NCBI RefSeq assembly: GCF_965208555.1
Contig: NZ_OZ242342.1
Span: 3,542,853-3,606,852, forward strand
Length of the DNA: 64,000 bases
Source of the DNA: Poriferisodalis sp965208555
GTDB lineage: Bacteria > Actinomycetota > Acidimicrobiia > Acidimicrobiales > Poriferisodalaceae
Reading direction: 5' to 3'
The position numbers were made by a program, and so were the translations under genes. Under the pieces are notes generated by a model, which saw only the letters and a list, made by a program, of their open reading frames with translations, ran no database searches and was not told the origin of the DNA. How positions within the stretch are numbered: the first letter of the stretch is position 1; each line of letters begins with the position of its first letter. Positions 33,002-41,521 of the stretch are shown here, piece by piece.

Positions 33002-34111
33002 TCACATCTGCGCGAACGGCACCAGCATTTCTTCGGCGGTCAAGCCGCCGTGACGGCCAATGAGCGCATGGTGCGGCCGGTCCTCGTCGGGCATCGTGAA
33101 CGCTCGCAGACCTCGGGGCACCAGCGCGACATCGCCGAGCCGGCCTCGGGCCGCCACGCTGACATGACGACCCAGCCACTGTTCGTCCAGCACCCGGGCG
33201 ACCGGAGCAATTTCGGCGAAACCGCCGTAGCGCTCGCAAGCGCTCACCAGTTCGGACTCGGCGCCCGTGCGCGCGTGCAGCCACAGCAGCCGGGCTTCGC
33301 CGGACCAGCCGTCGGTGAGCGCCGCCACTTCAGGATCGATCATGACTGGCGGCTCGAGGACCTCGACGACGCCGTGATCTGCAGTGACGATGAGCGGGAT
33401 GTCGGCCGGCATCTCGGCCCGCAGAGCAACAGCCAGGCCTTCCGCCTCAGTGAGGGCCGATCGATATCGATCACCGAGGCCGAACTCGTGAGCGACCTTG
33501 TCCAGCGTGTCGTAGTACGCGAACACGAGCCGGCAGCCCTCGTCCACCGCTTGTCGCACCGCGGCGACGATGCCCGGCACGTCGTGCCAGCCCCAGAACG
33601 AGCTCCCGCGCAGATGAGCTGCGGTGAATCCGCTGTGACGGAACTCCGAGCGGGTCACAACGGCAACGGGTTGGCCGCAGAACGGCTCCACGGGCTGAAG
33701 TTCCTCGGGCGGCAGCTCAACCCGTGCGTCCCGCCCGCCGGCTCGCCAGCGAAGCGCATTGAGCAGCCCGACCGGGGTGGCAATGCGGTACCCGATGAGT
33801 CCGTGCTCACCTGGCGCTGCTCCGGTAGCCAGTGAGGTCAGTGCCGTTGCCGTGGTGGTCGGGGCAACCGTGGTGATCGGCGGCGTCTCGTCGCTGGCTG
33901 CAGCAAGCGACGGAGCGAGAGAACGATGGCGGCGCAGCTGGTGCCATCCGAGGCCGTCGATCACCAGCAGCACGACCGTGCGTGCGGCGGCAACGGCGTC
34001 ACTGACGAGACTGGCCTCCACGCCGGCGAGGAGGGCCGGCACCACTGCGGTGACACAGCGATCGTCATATGACGGCAGCGTGCGGTCAAGCGCCAGCGGT
34101 CCCCCCTCCAT
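33002..34111 (-). CDS. Alkaline phosphatase superfamily nucleotide pyrophosphatase/phosphodiesterase
   Basis: 369 residues. The metal-binding residues of the superfamily are visible: VIDGLGWHQL (Asp), the Thr nucleophile in TVAPTTTATALTSLATG, YYDTLDKVAHEFG, VTADHG and GRHGGL. Such enzymes hydrolyse phosphodiesters or pyrophosphates of nucleotides or sugars. No signal peptide is seen, so it is probably cytoplasmic. It is divergent from the Rrf2 regulator, with 47 bp between. Confidence 0.87.
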   Translation of the reverse strand: MEGGPLALDRTLPSYDDRCVTAVVPALLAGVEASLVSDAVAAARTVVLLVIDGLGWHQLRRHRSLAPSLAAASDETPPITTVAPTTTATALTSLATGAAPGEHGLIGYRIATPVGLLNALRWRAGGRDARVELPPEELQPVEPFCGQPVAVVTRSEFRHSGFTAAHLRGSSFWGWHDVPGIVAAVRQAVDEGCRLVFAYYDTLDKVAHEFGLGDRYRSALTEAEGLAVALRAEMPADIPLIVTADHGVVEVLEPPVMIDPEVAALTDGWSGEARLLWLHARTGAESELVSACERYGGFAEIAPVARVLDEQWLGRHVSVAARGRLGDVALVPRGLRAFTMPDEDRPHHALIGRHGGLTAEEMLVPFAQM

Positions 34112-34145
34112 GCTGGGGACCCTAGGGGCGCTCCAGAGCCGGGGC

Positions 34146-34151
34146 TACGCT
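34146..34151 (+). promoter_or_regulatory. Leaderless -10 box of the Rrf2 gene
   Basis: TACGCT, 7 nt before GTG 34159. Confidence 0.5.
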
Positions 34152-34158
34152 GCCCATC

Positions 34159-34611
34159 GTGGCGGTCTCGACGCGGGGAGACTACGCGAGCCGCGCGTTG
34201 CTGTCCCTGGTCCTCAACGACAACGGCCGGCCGACGTCAGTGCGCGACATTGCAGAGCGAACAGGTTTGCCCCAGCCCTACCTCGAGCAGATCCTGCTCG
34301 CACTCAAAGGGGCCGGATTGGTCCGCTCCAAACGTGGCGTCGGGGGCGGGTACGTGATGGCTCGTGACCCGGCCGAGGTCACGATCGGCATGATCGTCCG
34401 GGCTGTCGACGGCCCGATCGCGCTCGGCGACTTCGGCCAGCCTCATCAAGACGGCGCCTGTGACCACGAAGGGCAATGCGTCTTGCTTGCGATCTGGGAT
34501 TCAGTCGGCCATCGCATGCGCGCCGAGCTGGATTCCTACAGCCTCGCTGCGGTGGCGGAAGTCGCCCGGGGACGTGCGCCATGGCCGGGATCCGCCGCGG
34601 AGACGCCGTAA
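34159..34611 (+). CDS. Rrf2-family transcriptional regulator
   Basis: 150 residues. The winged-helix domain (about 1-80) has VSTRGDYASRALLSL, SVRDIAERTGLPQPYLEQIL and KRGVGGGYVMARDP, the standard Rrf2 pattern. The cluster-binding region shows only two Cys, CDHEGQC (C-x5-C), rather than the three of IscR or NsrR, so it may bind a cluster with another ligand or sense through a thiol. No obvious target gene adjoins; the divergent gene is a phosphodiesterase. Start GTG 34159 follows a leaderless-type box. Confidence 0.9.
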   Translation: MAVSTRGDYASRALLSLVLNDNGRPTSVRDIAERTGLPQPYLEQILLALKGAGLVRSKRGVGGGYVMARDPAEVTIGMIVRAVDGPIALGDFGQPHQDGACDHEGQCVLLAIWDSVGHRMRAELDSYSLAAVAEVARGRAPWPGSAAETP

Positions 34612-34615
34612 CGGT

Positions 34616-35566
34616 TCATTCGGCCCAGAACACCGACGAGTGCGAGCCGAAGCCTGCCAGCGCTTCGGTGAAGTCCTCCGGCATCGGGGCTTCGAAGCTC
34701 ACCTCGGCACCGGAGGCGGGGTGCTGGAACGTCAGCCGGATCGCATGCAGGAGCGGGCGGTCGATGCCGAAGGGATCCGGCGCGCCGTAGATCGTGTCGC
34801 CGAGCAGCGGCAGCCCGATGCTGGCGAGGTGTACGCGGATCTGGTGTGTCCGTCCTGTCTCGAGGCTGCAGCGAAGCAACGCGGCTTCCACGGGATGCGT
34901 GTAGGTCTCCACGACGCTGTAGTGCGTCCGGGCCTCGCGGCCTTCGGATGTCACCGCCATGAGGGTGCGATTCTCCCGATCCCGACCGACCGGCGCGTCG
35001 ATCGTGCCTGTCGGAGAAGCCGGGTGACCCTTCGCCAACGCCGCGTAGAGCCGGCGAACCCGCCGCATCGAGAGCTGCTCGACGAGGGCGACGTAGGCAT
35101 GCGAACTGCGTGCGCACACCAGGATTCCGCTGGTCCCGCGATCGAGCCGGTGAACGATGCCCGGCCTTCCGGGCTGGCCGACGTCAGCCATCTCCGGGTA
35201 CCGCTCGACCAGAGCGTCCGCGAGCGTGCCTGCGGGGTGCCCGCTGCCCGGATGCGTGATGACGCCGGGCGGCTTGTCCACGACCACGATGTCTGCGTCG
35301 GCATGCAGAATCTCGAACGGGACCGTCTCATCGTTCCGGGGTTCAGTCTGCGCCCGGGCCTGCAGCTCGGCAATGTCGACCGTCGAGCCCGCTGCGACCC
35401 GTACCGAGCTGGCCCGAGCCGCCTGCCCGTCGATCAGCACGCACCCCTCGGCAACAAGCTTGGCCGTGTGCGATCGGGATTTCCCCGTCAGCAGTGACAG
35501 TGCCCGATCGATGCGCTCGCCGGACAGCGATTCCGGGATCTCGAATCGCGCCAACCGCTCAGTCAC
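34616..35566 (-). CDS. rluD: RluD-type 23S rRNA pseudouridine synthase
   Basis: 316 residues. The N-terminal S4 RNA-binding domain (about 15-60) and RluA-type catalytic domain carry HRLDRGTSG, whose Asp is the nucleophile, plus VVVDKPPGVITHP and LETGRTHQIRVHL. It overlaps the end of lspA by 4 bp, the common lspA-rluD pairing, so the two are translationally coupled. The exact uridines modified cannot be told from sequence. Confidence 0.93.
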   Translation of the reverse strand: MTERLARFEIPESLSGERIDRALSLLTGKSRSHTAKLVAEGCVLIDGQAARASSVRVAAGSTVDIAELQARAQTEPRNDETVPFEILHADADIVVVDKPPGVITHPGSGHPAGTLADALVERYPEMADVGQPGRPGIVHRLDRGTSGILVCARSSHAYVALVEQLSMRRVRRLYAALAKGHPASPTGTIDAPVGRDRENRTLMAVTSEGREARTHYSVVETYTHPVEAALLRCSLETGRTHQIRVHLASIGLPLLGDTIYGAPDPFGIDRPLLHAIRLTFQHPASGAEVSFEAPMPEDFTEALAGFGSHSSVFWAE

Positions 35567-36084
35567 CCAGGCGTCTCCTCGGAGGCTCGGCTCCCGCGTC
35601 GTTCGCTGCGGTACAGGTGGAACAACACCATGACGAGCCCGATCGTGATGGAGGCATCAGCCACGTTGAATATCGGCCACCACTGGAGATCGATGAAGTC
35701 CACCACTGCGCCACGTCCCCAGGCCGCCCCGCGAAAGACGCGATCAGCCAGATTGCCCAACGCCCCTCCGATGATCCCGCCGAGGCCCATCGCTCCCCAG
35801 ATGCCCTGGACGCGCCGTCGTGACGACCACAGCACGCCGACGATCACGAGGGCCACGAGTGCGAGCACCGGACCGAGCCCGCTTCCCGTCGAGAAGGCGA
35901 AGCCAGTGTTGTAGACCAGTCGCAGGCGCAGCGTCCACACCAAGTCGATGATGCGATCCTCGAGAGCCGCCAGGGCCCAGGCCTTGGTGATCTGGTCCAG
36001 ACAGAGAACGACCCCCGAAGCGATGGCGATGTTGAGGTTGCGCGTCACACGGCGTCTCGGAGCTGGCTGCCGGTTGGCAGGCAC
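35563..36084 (-). CDS. lspA: Lipoprotein signal peptidase (signal peptidase II)
   Basis: About 173 residues from GTG 36084. Inner-membrane aspartyl protease that cuts prolipoproteins. The two catalytic Asp motifs are GGALGNLADRVFRG and FNVADASI, and NTGFAF marks the conserved loop. Four membrane segments are present. The start is 8 bp after the dksA-like stop; GTG 36048 is an alternative. Several lipoprotein genes in the window are its likely substrates. Confidence 0.92.
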   Translation of the reverse strand: MPANRQPAPRRRVTRNLNIAIASGVVLCLDQITKAWALAALEDRIIDLVWTLRLRLVYNTGFAFSTGSGLGPVLALVALVIVGVLWSSRRRVQGIWGAMGLGGIIGGALGNLADRVFRGAAWGRGAVVDFIDLQWWPIFNVADASITIGLVMVLFHLYRSERRGSRASEETPG

Positions 36085-36094
36085 CTCGTCCCGG

Positions 36095-36646
36095 TCAGGG
36101 CCGGCGCCACGCCGGGCCGCTGCTCTTGACCTCCACGCGCATCGAAGCGTGCGGGATCGCCTCCAGTCGCTCTTTGGGGATCGGCTTGCCCGACACGACG
36201 CAGATGCCATAGGTGCCGTCTTCGATGCGCGCCAGGGCTGCGTCTATCTCGCCGATCTCCTCACGTTCCCGCGCTGAGATCTGCAGCGCTCGATCGCGCT
36301 CCACGGCGATGGAGTCCCCTTCGCCCGACTCCTCATCGAACTGAACATCACCCGGCTCACGCTCGCTGACGAGCTGTTCGGCCTCGGCTTCGTAGCGTTC
36401 TGCGTGCTCGGTGTAACGGCGTCGTTCAGCCAGCAGCGCCTGTCGCTGCTTTTCGAGAAACACTTCGCCGAAGCGGGGTTTTGCGGTCTTGCGACGGGAT
36501 GCGGCTTTCTTCGCAGGAGCCTTCTTCGGCGTACCTGCCTTCTTGGCGGCTGCCTTGGCCTTTCCCGAACTGGCGGCGCGCTTGCGAGCGGGCGCCTTCT
36601 TCTTCGCGGCGGTCTTGCGGGTGGAAGCCTTCTTCGCAGCGGCCAT
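36095..36646 (-). CDS. DksA/TraR-family protein with histone H1-like tail and degenerate zinc finger
   Basis: 183 residues. The first ~58 are Lys/Ala/Arg-rich (AAAKKASTRKTAAKKKAPAR and similar), resembling H1-like DNA-binding tails. A coiled-coil (about 60-110) and a DksA-like C-terminal motif follow, DGTYGICVVSGKPIPKERL. The usual C4 zinc finger (CxxC...CxxC) has kept only one Cys. Other DksA proteins bind RNA polymerase through the secondary channel; whether this one does is unclear. The start follows GGGGGGAGGGG, and a TAGACT -10 box lies about 30 nt upstream. It is divergent from ileS and heads an lspA-rluD unit. Confidence 0.82.
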   Translation of the reverse strand: MAAAKKASTRKTAAKKKAPARKRAASSGKAKAAAKKAGTPKKAPAKKAASRRKTAKPRFGEVFLEKQRQALLAERRRYTEHAERYEAEAEQLVSEREPGDVQFDEESGEGDSIAVERDRALQISAREREEIGEIDAALARIEDGTYGICVVSGKPIPKERLEAIPHASMRVEVKSSGPAWRRP

Positions 36647-36673
36647 GGCCCCTCCCCCCTGAAACGAAGCGGC

Positions 36674-36679
36674 AGTCTA
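36674..36679 (-). promoter_or_regulatory. Probable -10 box of the dksA-like gene
   Basis: TAGACT on the minus strand, 27 nt before ATG 36646, giving a short leader that includes the strong GGGGGGAGGGG Shine-Dalgarno region. Confidence 0.4.
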
Positions 36680-36740
36680 GGTCGCCGATTCCGGGCGCGA
36701 CGGTCGGACGGCGGCGCCGTCGATTTCCCGACCTCAGGGG

Positions 36741-36746
36741 TACCCT
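36741..36746 (+). promoter_or_regulatory. Probable -10 box of ileS
   Basis: TACCCT. Transcription would start near 36753, giving a leader of only about 25 nt to GTG 36777; this leaves no room for a T-box. Confidence 0.4.
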
Positions 36747-36776
36747 CGCTGTCTCGTGAACCCGCAGGAGGCGTCG

Positions 36777-39700
36777 GTGAAGCGAGAGTCGGCTGACACC
36801 GTGTATCCGCGCGTGCCTGCACAAGCGAACTTCCCCCGCATCGAGGAGCGGGTCCTGGCGCGCTGGCAGGACGAGGGAACGTTTGAGGCCTCGATCGTCA
36901 ACCGGCCGGCGGATGACGAGTTCGTCTTCTACGACGGCCCGCCATTCGCAAACGGACTGCCTCACCACGGCCACCTGCTGACCGGATACGTCAAGGATGT
37001 GGTTCCTCGGTATCAGACGATGCGCGGCCATCGTGTCAATCGCCGTTTCGGCTGGGACTGTCACGGCTTGCCTGCCGAGATGGAGACCGAGCGCGAGCTC
37101 GGCGTGAGCGGGCGCGCTGCCATCACCGACTTCGGCATCGAGCGTTTCAACGCTCAATGCCGCGACTCGGTGCTGCGGTACACAGCCGAGTGGCGTGAGA
37201 CCGTCACCCGCCAGGCCCGCTGGGTGGACTTCGACAACGACTACAAGACGATGGACCTGCCCTACATGGAATCGGTCATGTGGGCGTTCAAGCAGCTCTG
37301 GGACCAAGGTCTCGTGTATCAGGCATTCCGAGTGATGCCGTATTCCTGGGGTGCCGAGACTCCCCTGTCGAACTTCGAGATCCGGCTCGACGACGCGACC
37401 AGGCCCCGTCAAGATCCTGCCATCACCGTCTGGTTCGAGCTGCACGATGCCGATGACAGCACGTCGGAGCCGCTGCGACTCTTGGCCTGGACGACGACAC
37501 CCTGGACGCTGCCGTCGAATCTGGCGATCGCCGTCGGCACGGACATCTCCTACGCCGTCGTCGAGTCCGAGGCACTGGGCGGCGGGCGCTTCGTGCTGGC
37601 AGCCGACTGCCTCGAGGTCTACGCACCAGATCTCGAGCCATACAGCGTGGTCGGCACGATGACCGGCAGCGAGTTGGCGGGATGCCGCTACACGCCGATG
37701 TTCGAGTTCTTCGGCCATCGCACCGAAGCCTTCCGGGTGCTCGCCGGTGATTTCGTGGACACTTCCGAAGGCACCGGTGTGGTTCACCTGGCGCCTGGAT
37801 TCGGCGAGGAGGACCAGTTCCTCTGCGAAGCCAACGGCATCGAGATCGGCGACGCCGTGCCCGTGGACGACCGCGGCTGCTTCGCCGGACCGGTGACGCT
37901 GTGGTCAGGCTTGAACGTATTCGATGCGAATCCCCAGATCATCGCCGAGCTGAAGCGCCGTGACCGCGTGCTGCGCCACGACACCTACGAGCACAACTAC
38001 CCGCATTGCTGGCGTACCGATACACCGATCATCTACAAGGCCATCAGTTCGTGGTACGTCAAGGTCACCGAGATCACCGAGCGGTTGCTGGCGACCAACC
38101 GGCAGATCAACTGGGTGCCCGGGCACGTGCGCGACGGCCGGTTCGGCCAGTGGCTGGCAGGTGCTCGTGACTGGTCCATCAGCCGTAATCGGTTCTGGGG
38201 TTCTCCCATACCCATCTGGACGAGCGATGACCCCGCCTACCCGCGCACTGATGTGTACGGGAGCCTCGACGAGATCGAGGCCGACTTCGGAGTGCGGCCG
38301 ACCGATCTGCATCGGCCGTACATCGATGCGCTGACCCGTCCGAACCCTGACGACCCCACCGGCCGCTCGACTATGCGGCGTGTGCCCGAGGTGCTCGACT
38401 GCTGGTTCGAGTCGGGATCGATGCCGTTCGCGCAGGTGCATTACCCCTTCGAGAACAAGGACTGGTTCGAGCAGAACTTCCCGGCCGACTTCATCGTCGA
38501 GTACATCAATCAGACCCGCGGCTGGTTCTACACGCTCCATGTGCTGGCTGGGGCGCTGTTCGGCCAGCCGGCATTCCAGAACGTGATCTGCCACGGCGTG
38601 CTGCTGGCCGCAGACGGCAGCAAGCTGTCCAAGCGGTTGCGCAATTACACCGAACCGACTGACATCTTCGCCAATCAAGGATCCGACGCCTTGCGTTGGT
38701 ACCTGATGGCGAACAACATCGTGCGCGGCGGCAACACGCGTATCTCCGATGCCGGGATCGACGATGTCGCCAGGCAGATCCTGATCCCCATCTGGAACGC
38801 GTACTCGTTCTTCACGCTGTATGCGAACGCGGAGGGCTACGAGGCCAAGGTTCGGGTCGACTCTCCCGATGTGCTCGACCGTTATGTGCTGGCCAAGACC
38901 AGGGCCACGCTGGAATCGGTCACGCAGAGCTTGGATGCGTATGACCTGCCGGGGGCCGCGGCTGAACTGCAGGCGTTCATCGATGCATTGAACAACTGGT
39001 ACATCCGCCGCAGCCGTGGACGATTCTGGGGTGAGACGTCTGTCGACTCACCGGCAGCGGGCGCTGAGCCGAACGGCGGAGCCGTGTCCCGGGTGGCTGA
39101 TGATCGAGAGGCCTTCGACACGCTCTACACGGTGCTGAGGGTATTCACCGCCATGGCGGCCCCCTTGCTGCCGATGATCACCGAGGAGATCTACGGCGGT
39201 CTGACCGGTGGCGAGAGCGTGCACTTGAGCGACTGGCCCGACGCTGCGGCATTGCCGTCGGATCCAGACTTGGTCGCACGCATGGATGCAGTGCGTGACG
39301 CTGCTTCGGCTGCTCTGCGGGTACGAGAAGACGCCGGCTTGCGAGTTCGCCTGCCGTTGCGGAGCGTCACGGTGGCCGGTGCAGGAGCGGCACTGCTCGA
39401 GCCGTTCGCCTTCCTGCTAGCGGAAGAAATCAACGTCGCAGAAGTGATACTGCGCGACGAGTTGGGCGAGACGGCCACGCCGGTGCTGCGCCCTGACGGA
39501 TCGGCACTCGGCCCTCGGCTCGGCAGCGCAGTCCAAGAAGTCTTCGCCGCCGCCCGTTCGGGTGACTGGAGCGTCGAAGCCGACGGAACGGCGATCGCAG
39601 GCGGGCACCGGTTGACCGAGGACGAATTCCAGCTGAGCCTGCAACCCGCCGATCCCGCCACCACCTCAGTCTTGGCCGATCATCAGCTGGTGGTGGTGCT

Positions 39701-39968
39701 GGATACCACGGTCACCCCCGAGCTGGAGGCCGAAGGCGCGGCGCGGGATCTGATCCGCAACATCCAGCAGACGCGCAAGGAAGCGGGACTCGATGTCACC
39801 GACCGGATCAGCCTGACGATTCGCTGGAGCCCGCCGAATGCGGACAGCGTGCGGCGTCACGAGCCGCTGGTGAGTGCTGCGGTGCTGGCCCGACAGATCG
39901 AGTGGCTGCCCGGTCCCGACGAACCCGAGATTCAGCTCGCTCGCGTTGTCACCGATGCCGATTCCTGA
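36777..39968 (+). CDS. ileS: Isoleucyl-tRNA synthetase, type 2-like
   Basis: About 1063 residues. HIGH counterpart in NGLPHHGHLL, KMSKS counterpart in DGSKLSKRLRNY, and editing-domain blocks TTTPWTLPSNLAIAV and GTGVVHLAPGFGEED. Its length, the HHGH form of the first motif and the absence of a C-terminal zinc finger fit the type 2 (eukaryote-like) IleRS, the form usually tolerant of mupirocin. GTG 36777 is chosen because AGGAGG lies 6-7 nt upstream; GTG 36756 is in frame but has no Shine-Dalgarno sequence. It converges on the dcw cluster and is divergent from the dksA-like gene. Confidence 0.93.
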   Translation: MKRESADTVYPRVPAQANFPRIEERVLARWQDEGTFEASIVNRPADDEFVFYDGPPFANGLPHHGHLLTGYVKDVVPRYQTMRGHRVNRRFGWDCHGLPAEMETERELGVSGRAAITDFGIERFNAQCRDSVLRYTAEWRETVTRQARWVDFDNDYKTMDLPYMESVMWAFKQLWDQGLVYQAFRVMPYSWGAETPLSNFEIRLDDATRPRQDPAITVWFELHDADDSTSEPLRLLAWTTTPWTLPSNLAIAVGTDISYAVVESEALGGGRFVLAADCLEVYAPDLEPYSVVGTMTGSELAGCRYTPMFEFFGHRTEAFRVLAGDFVDTSEGTGVVHLAPGFGEEDQFLCEANGIEIGDAVPVDDRGCFAGPVTLWSGLNVFDANPQIIAELKRRDRVLRHDTYEHNYPHCWRTDTPIIYKAISSWYVKVTEITERLLATNRQINWVPGHVRDGRFGQWLAGARDWSISRNRFWGSPIPIWTSDDPAYPRTDVYGSLDEIEADFGVRPTDLHRPYIDALTRPNPDDPTGRSTMRRVPEVLDCWFESGSMPFAQVHYPFENKDWFEQNFPADFIVEYINQTRGWFYTLHVLAGALFGQPAFQNVICHGVLLAADGSKLSKRLRNYTEPTDIFANQGSDALRWYLMANNIVRGGNTRISDAGIDDVARQILIPIWNAYSFFTLYANAEGYEAKVRVDSPDVLDRYVLAKTRATLESVTQSLDAYDLPGAAAELQAFIDALNNWYIRRSRGRFWGETSVDSPAAGAEPNGGAVSRVADDREAFDTLYTVLRVFTAMAAPLLPMITEEIYGGLTGGESVHLSDWPDAAALPSDPDLVARMDAVRDAASAALRVREDAGLRVRLPLRSVTVAGAGAALLEPFAFLLAEEINVAEVILRDELGETATPVLRPDGSALGPRLGSAVQEVFAAARSGDWSVEADGTAIAGGHRLTEDEFQLSLQPADPATTSVLADHQLVVVLDTTVTPELEAEGAARDLIRNIQQTRKEAGLDVTDRISLTIRWSPPNADSVRRHEPLVSAAVLARQIEWLPGPDEPEIQLARVVTDADS

Positions 39969-39980
39969 GGCCGTGGCCTT

Positions 39981-40604
39981 CTAGGCAGACAAGGGTTCCT
40001 TGCGAATCAGCGCATCCAGGAAAGGATCATCGAGCTCGTCGAGTCCCAGCGGCGGCCGGTCGGCATCGACGGCGTCGCCTTCGGACTCGACTTCGGAATC
40101 TGATTCGGACTCGGCAGGGCCGACCGAACTCGAGGCGAGCGGAGCGACGATGGTCGGCATCGCCAGCGCATCCGACCCAGAGTCGGCGTCGTGCTCCAAG
40201 AGCTCATCGGCTGCTGAAGGCTCGACAGCCTCGCCGAGTGCAGGCTCGGCAGCCTCGCTGACCTCGACGGTGTAGCCGGCATCAGAGAGCGTCCTCGATA
40301 TCTCCGCTCGCACGAGACCTGACAGCGCCTCGGTGAGGTCGTCGCTCGCCGTTTTGAACGCTTCGTCCAGCGCCTGACTGCCGGCTGCCTGCAGCGCCGC
40401 GAGCGCATCGGCGATCTGCGCCACCGTCTCGGGCGAGAGCTGCACTTCCAGGGGCTGGGATGGGGACCCCGATTCCACGCTCGCCATGCGCTGGTCGATC
40501 TCGGAGACCTGCGCCGCAAGCGCCGCCAGCTGCGCACCGATGGTCTCGAGCAAGCCCTCGCCTTCGGTGTCAGGTGGATCGTCAGGGGCAGTAGGACTCG
40601 CCAT
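39981..40604 (-). CDS. Acidic coiled-coil protein in the usual divIVA position
   Basis: 207 residues, not recognised. The N-terminal ~115 look helical (LLETIGAQLAALAAQVSEID and LSPETVAQIADALAALQAAG), with heptad-like spacing. The C-terminal half is very rich in Glu, Asp and Ser. There are no DivIVA hallmarks (no basic or aromatic N-terminal membrane hook). It lies after yggT at the end of the dcw cluster, converging on ileS, where many actinobacteria carry divIVA/wag31. It has its own leaderless-type box. A division or polar role is a guess from position. Confidence 0.65.
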   Translation of the reverse strand: MASPTAPDDPPDTEGEGLLETIGAQLAALAAQVSEIDQRMASVESGSPSQPLEVQLSPETVAQIADALAALQAAGSQALDEAFKTASDDLTEALSGLVRAEISRTLSDAGYTVEVSEAAEPALGEAVEPSAADELLEHDADSGSDALAMPTIVAPLASSSVGPAESESDSEVESEGDAVDADRPPLGLDELDDPFLDALIRKEPLSA

Positions 40605-40611
40605 GGCGCGG

Positions 40612-40617
40612 AATGTA
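40612..40617 (-). promoter_or_regulatory. Leaderless -10 box of the acidic coiled-coil gene
   Basis: TACATT on the minus strand, 7 nt before ATG 40604. Confidence 0.5.
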
Positions 40618-40638
40618 CCAGCCTGCGCAGGACGGTCC

Positions 40639-40908
40639 CTAGCCGCCCGGGGTCGCGCAAATGAACGCCCGGAATATCTGCAGCCCGATGAGCAGCACGA
40701 TCGGCGAGAGGTCCAGTGCCATGCTGCCGAGTCGGATTGCCGGCAGGGCTCGTCGAAGAGGTCCCATGACGGGCTCGGTGATCCGCACCAGCCACGTGCG
40801 CACCACAGTCACCGGGCTCTCGGGCGACAGCGGGATCCAGCTGAATATCACGCGTGCGAAGATCGCGACGATATAGAGCAACAGCAGGTTGCACAGCACG
40901 GTTCTCAT
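40639..40908 (-). CDS. yggT: YggT-family membrane protein
   Basis: 89 residues, two membrane segments (about 5-25 and 65-85), with the family middle FSWIPLSPESPVTVVRTWLV and ITEPVMGPLRRALP. YggT proteins lie beside sepF and are linked with membrane or division functions, without a defined activity. It follows sepF by 31 bp in the same direction. Confidence 0.88.
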   Translation of the reverse strand: MRTVLCNLLLLYIVAIFARVIFSWIPLSPESPVTVVRTWLVRITEPVMGPLRRALPAIRLGSMALDLSPIVLLIGLQIFRAFICATPGG

Positions 40909-40939
40909 GGCGTCACCTGGTGTTTCGCGCTGGAACGCC

Positions 40940-41437
40940 TCAGTGACCGGCGTCCTGTGCGGCTACCGGATGATGCTCGTCGTCGCTCACCACAACGTTT
41001 GCGGGCACAAGCATGTACACGGCATTGGCGACTTTGCGCATCTCCCCGTCGCGGGCATAGCACAGCCCGCTGGCGAAATCGAGCAGTCGGCGGGCAGTGT
41101 CGCGATCGAGCCCTTGCAAGTTCAAGATGATCGGCTGCTCACGCTTGAAGCGGTCGCCGATCTGCTGCGCATCGTCGAACATCCGCGGCATCAGCACAAA
41201 CGGCTGAGCAGTTGATGTCGCCACACGGCGTACAGCGGAGGTCGGCGCCGGGGCCGCAGTGTGCGGTGTCGCCGTCGGCGGCCTTTCCACCACCGTGACA
41301 CCGCTCTGGCTGGTCTGGTCGATGACTGCTTCTGCCGCCGGCATATCGCCCGGCATGGCGCGCTCTGCTGGCGGCGCATAGCTGTCGTCCGGGCCGAGGC
41401 CCAAGTAGCTCATTGCCTGCTTCATGAACGATGCCAT
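40940..41437 (-). CDS. sepF: Cell division protein SepF
   Basis: 165 residues. The N-terminal amphipathic helix (MASFMKQAMSYLGLG) should bind the membrane; a Pro/Ala/Thr linker follows (about 20-75). The globular SepF domain (about 78-155) has PRMFDDAQQIGDRFKREQPI, LDRDTARRLLDFASGL and KVANAVYMLVP. SepF polymerises and tethers FtsZ to the membrane, taking the place of FtsA in actinobacteria (none is seen here). The start follows GAGGT. Confidence 0.93.
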   Translation of the reverse strand: MASFMKQAMSYLGLGPDDSYAPPAERAMPGDMPAAEAVIDQTSQSGVTVVERPPTATPHTAAPAPTSAVRRVATSTAQPFVLMPRMFDDAQQIGDRFKREQPIILNLQGLDRDTARRLLDFASGLCYARDGEMRKVANAVYMLVPANVVVSDDEHHPVAAQDAGH

Positions 41438-41453
41438 GCAGAACCTCAGTAAC

Positions 41454-41476
41454 GGCAGCCTCCATCAAGGGCTGCC
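41454..41476 (-). other. Hairpin in the sepF leader
   Basis: GGCAGCC and GGCTGCC, perfect 7-bp arms around 9 nt, in the 84-bp gap between yggS and sepF. It could be a weak terminator after sepF's upstream unit or a leader element. Function unknown. Confidence 0.3.
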
Positions 41477-41521
41477 TCGATGGCACAGGGTACCGACTTG
41501 TCAAGTTGGGGTCAGGCACCC

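Noticed and set aside
36647..36776. T-box leader for ileS
   Set aside because: Predicted transcription start leaves about 25 nt; no T-box motif or specifier stem was seen.
40639..41437. FtsA between ftsQ/ftsZ and sepF
   Set aside because: No actin-like protein is present; SepF is the expected membrane tether in this lineage.
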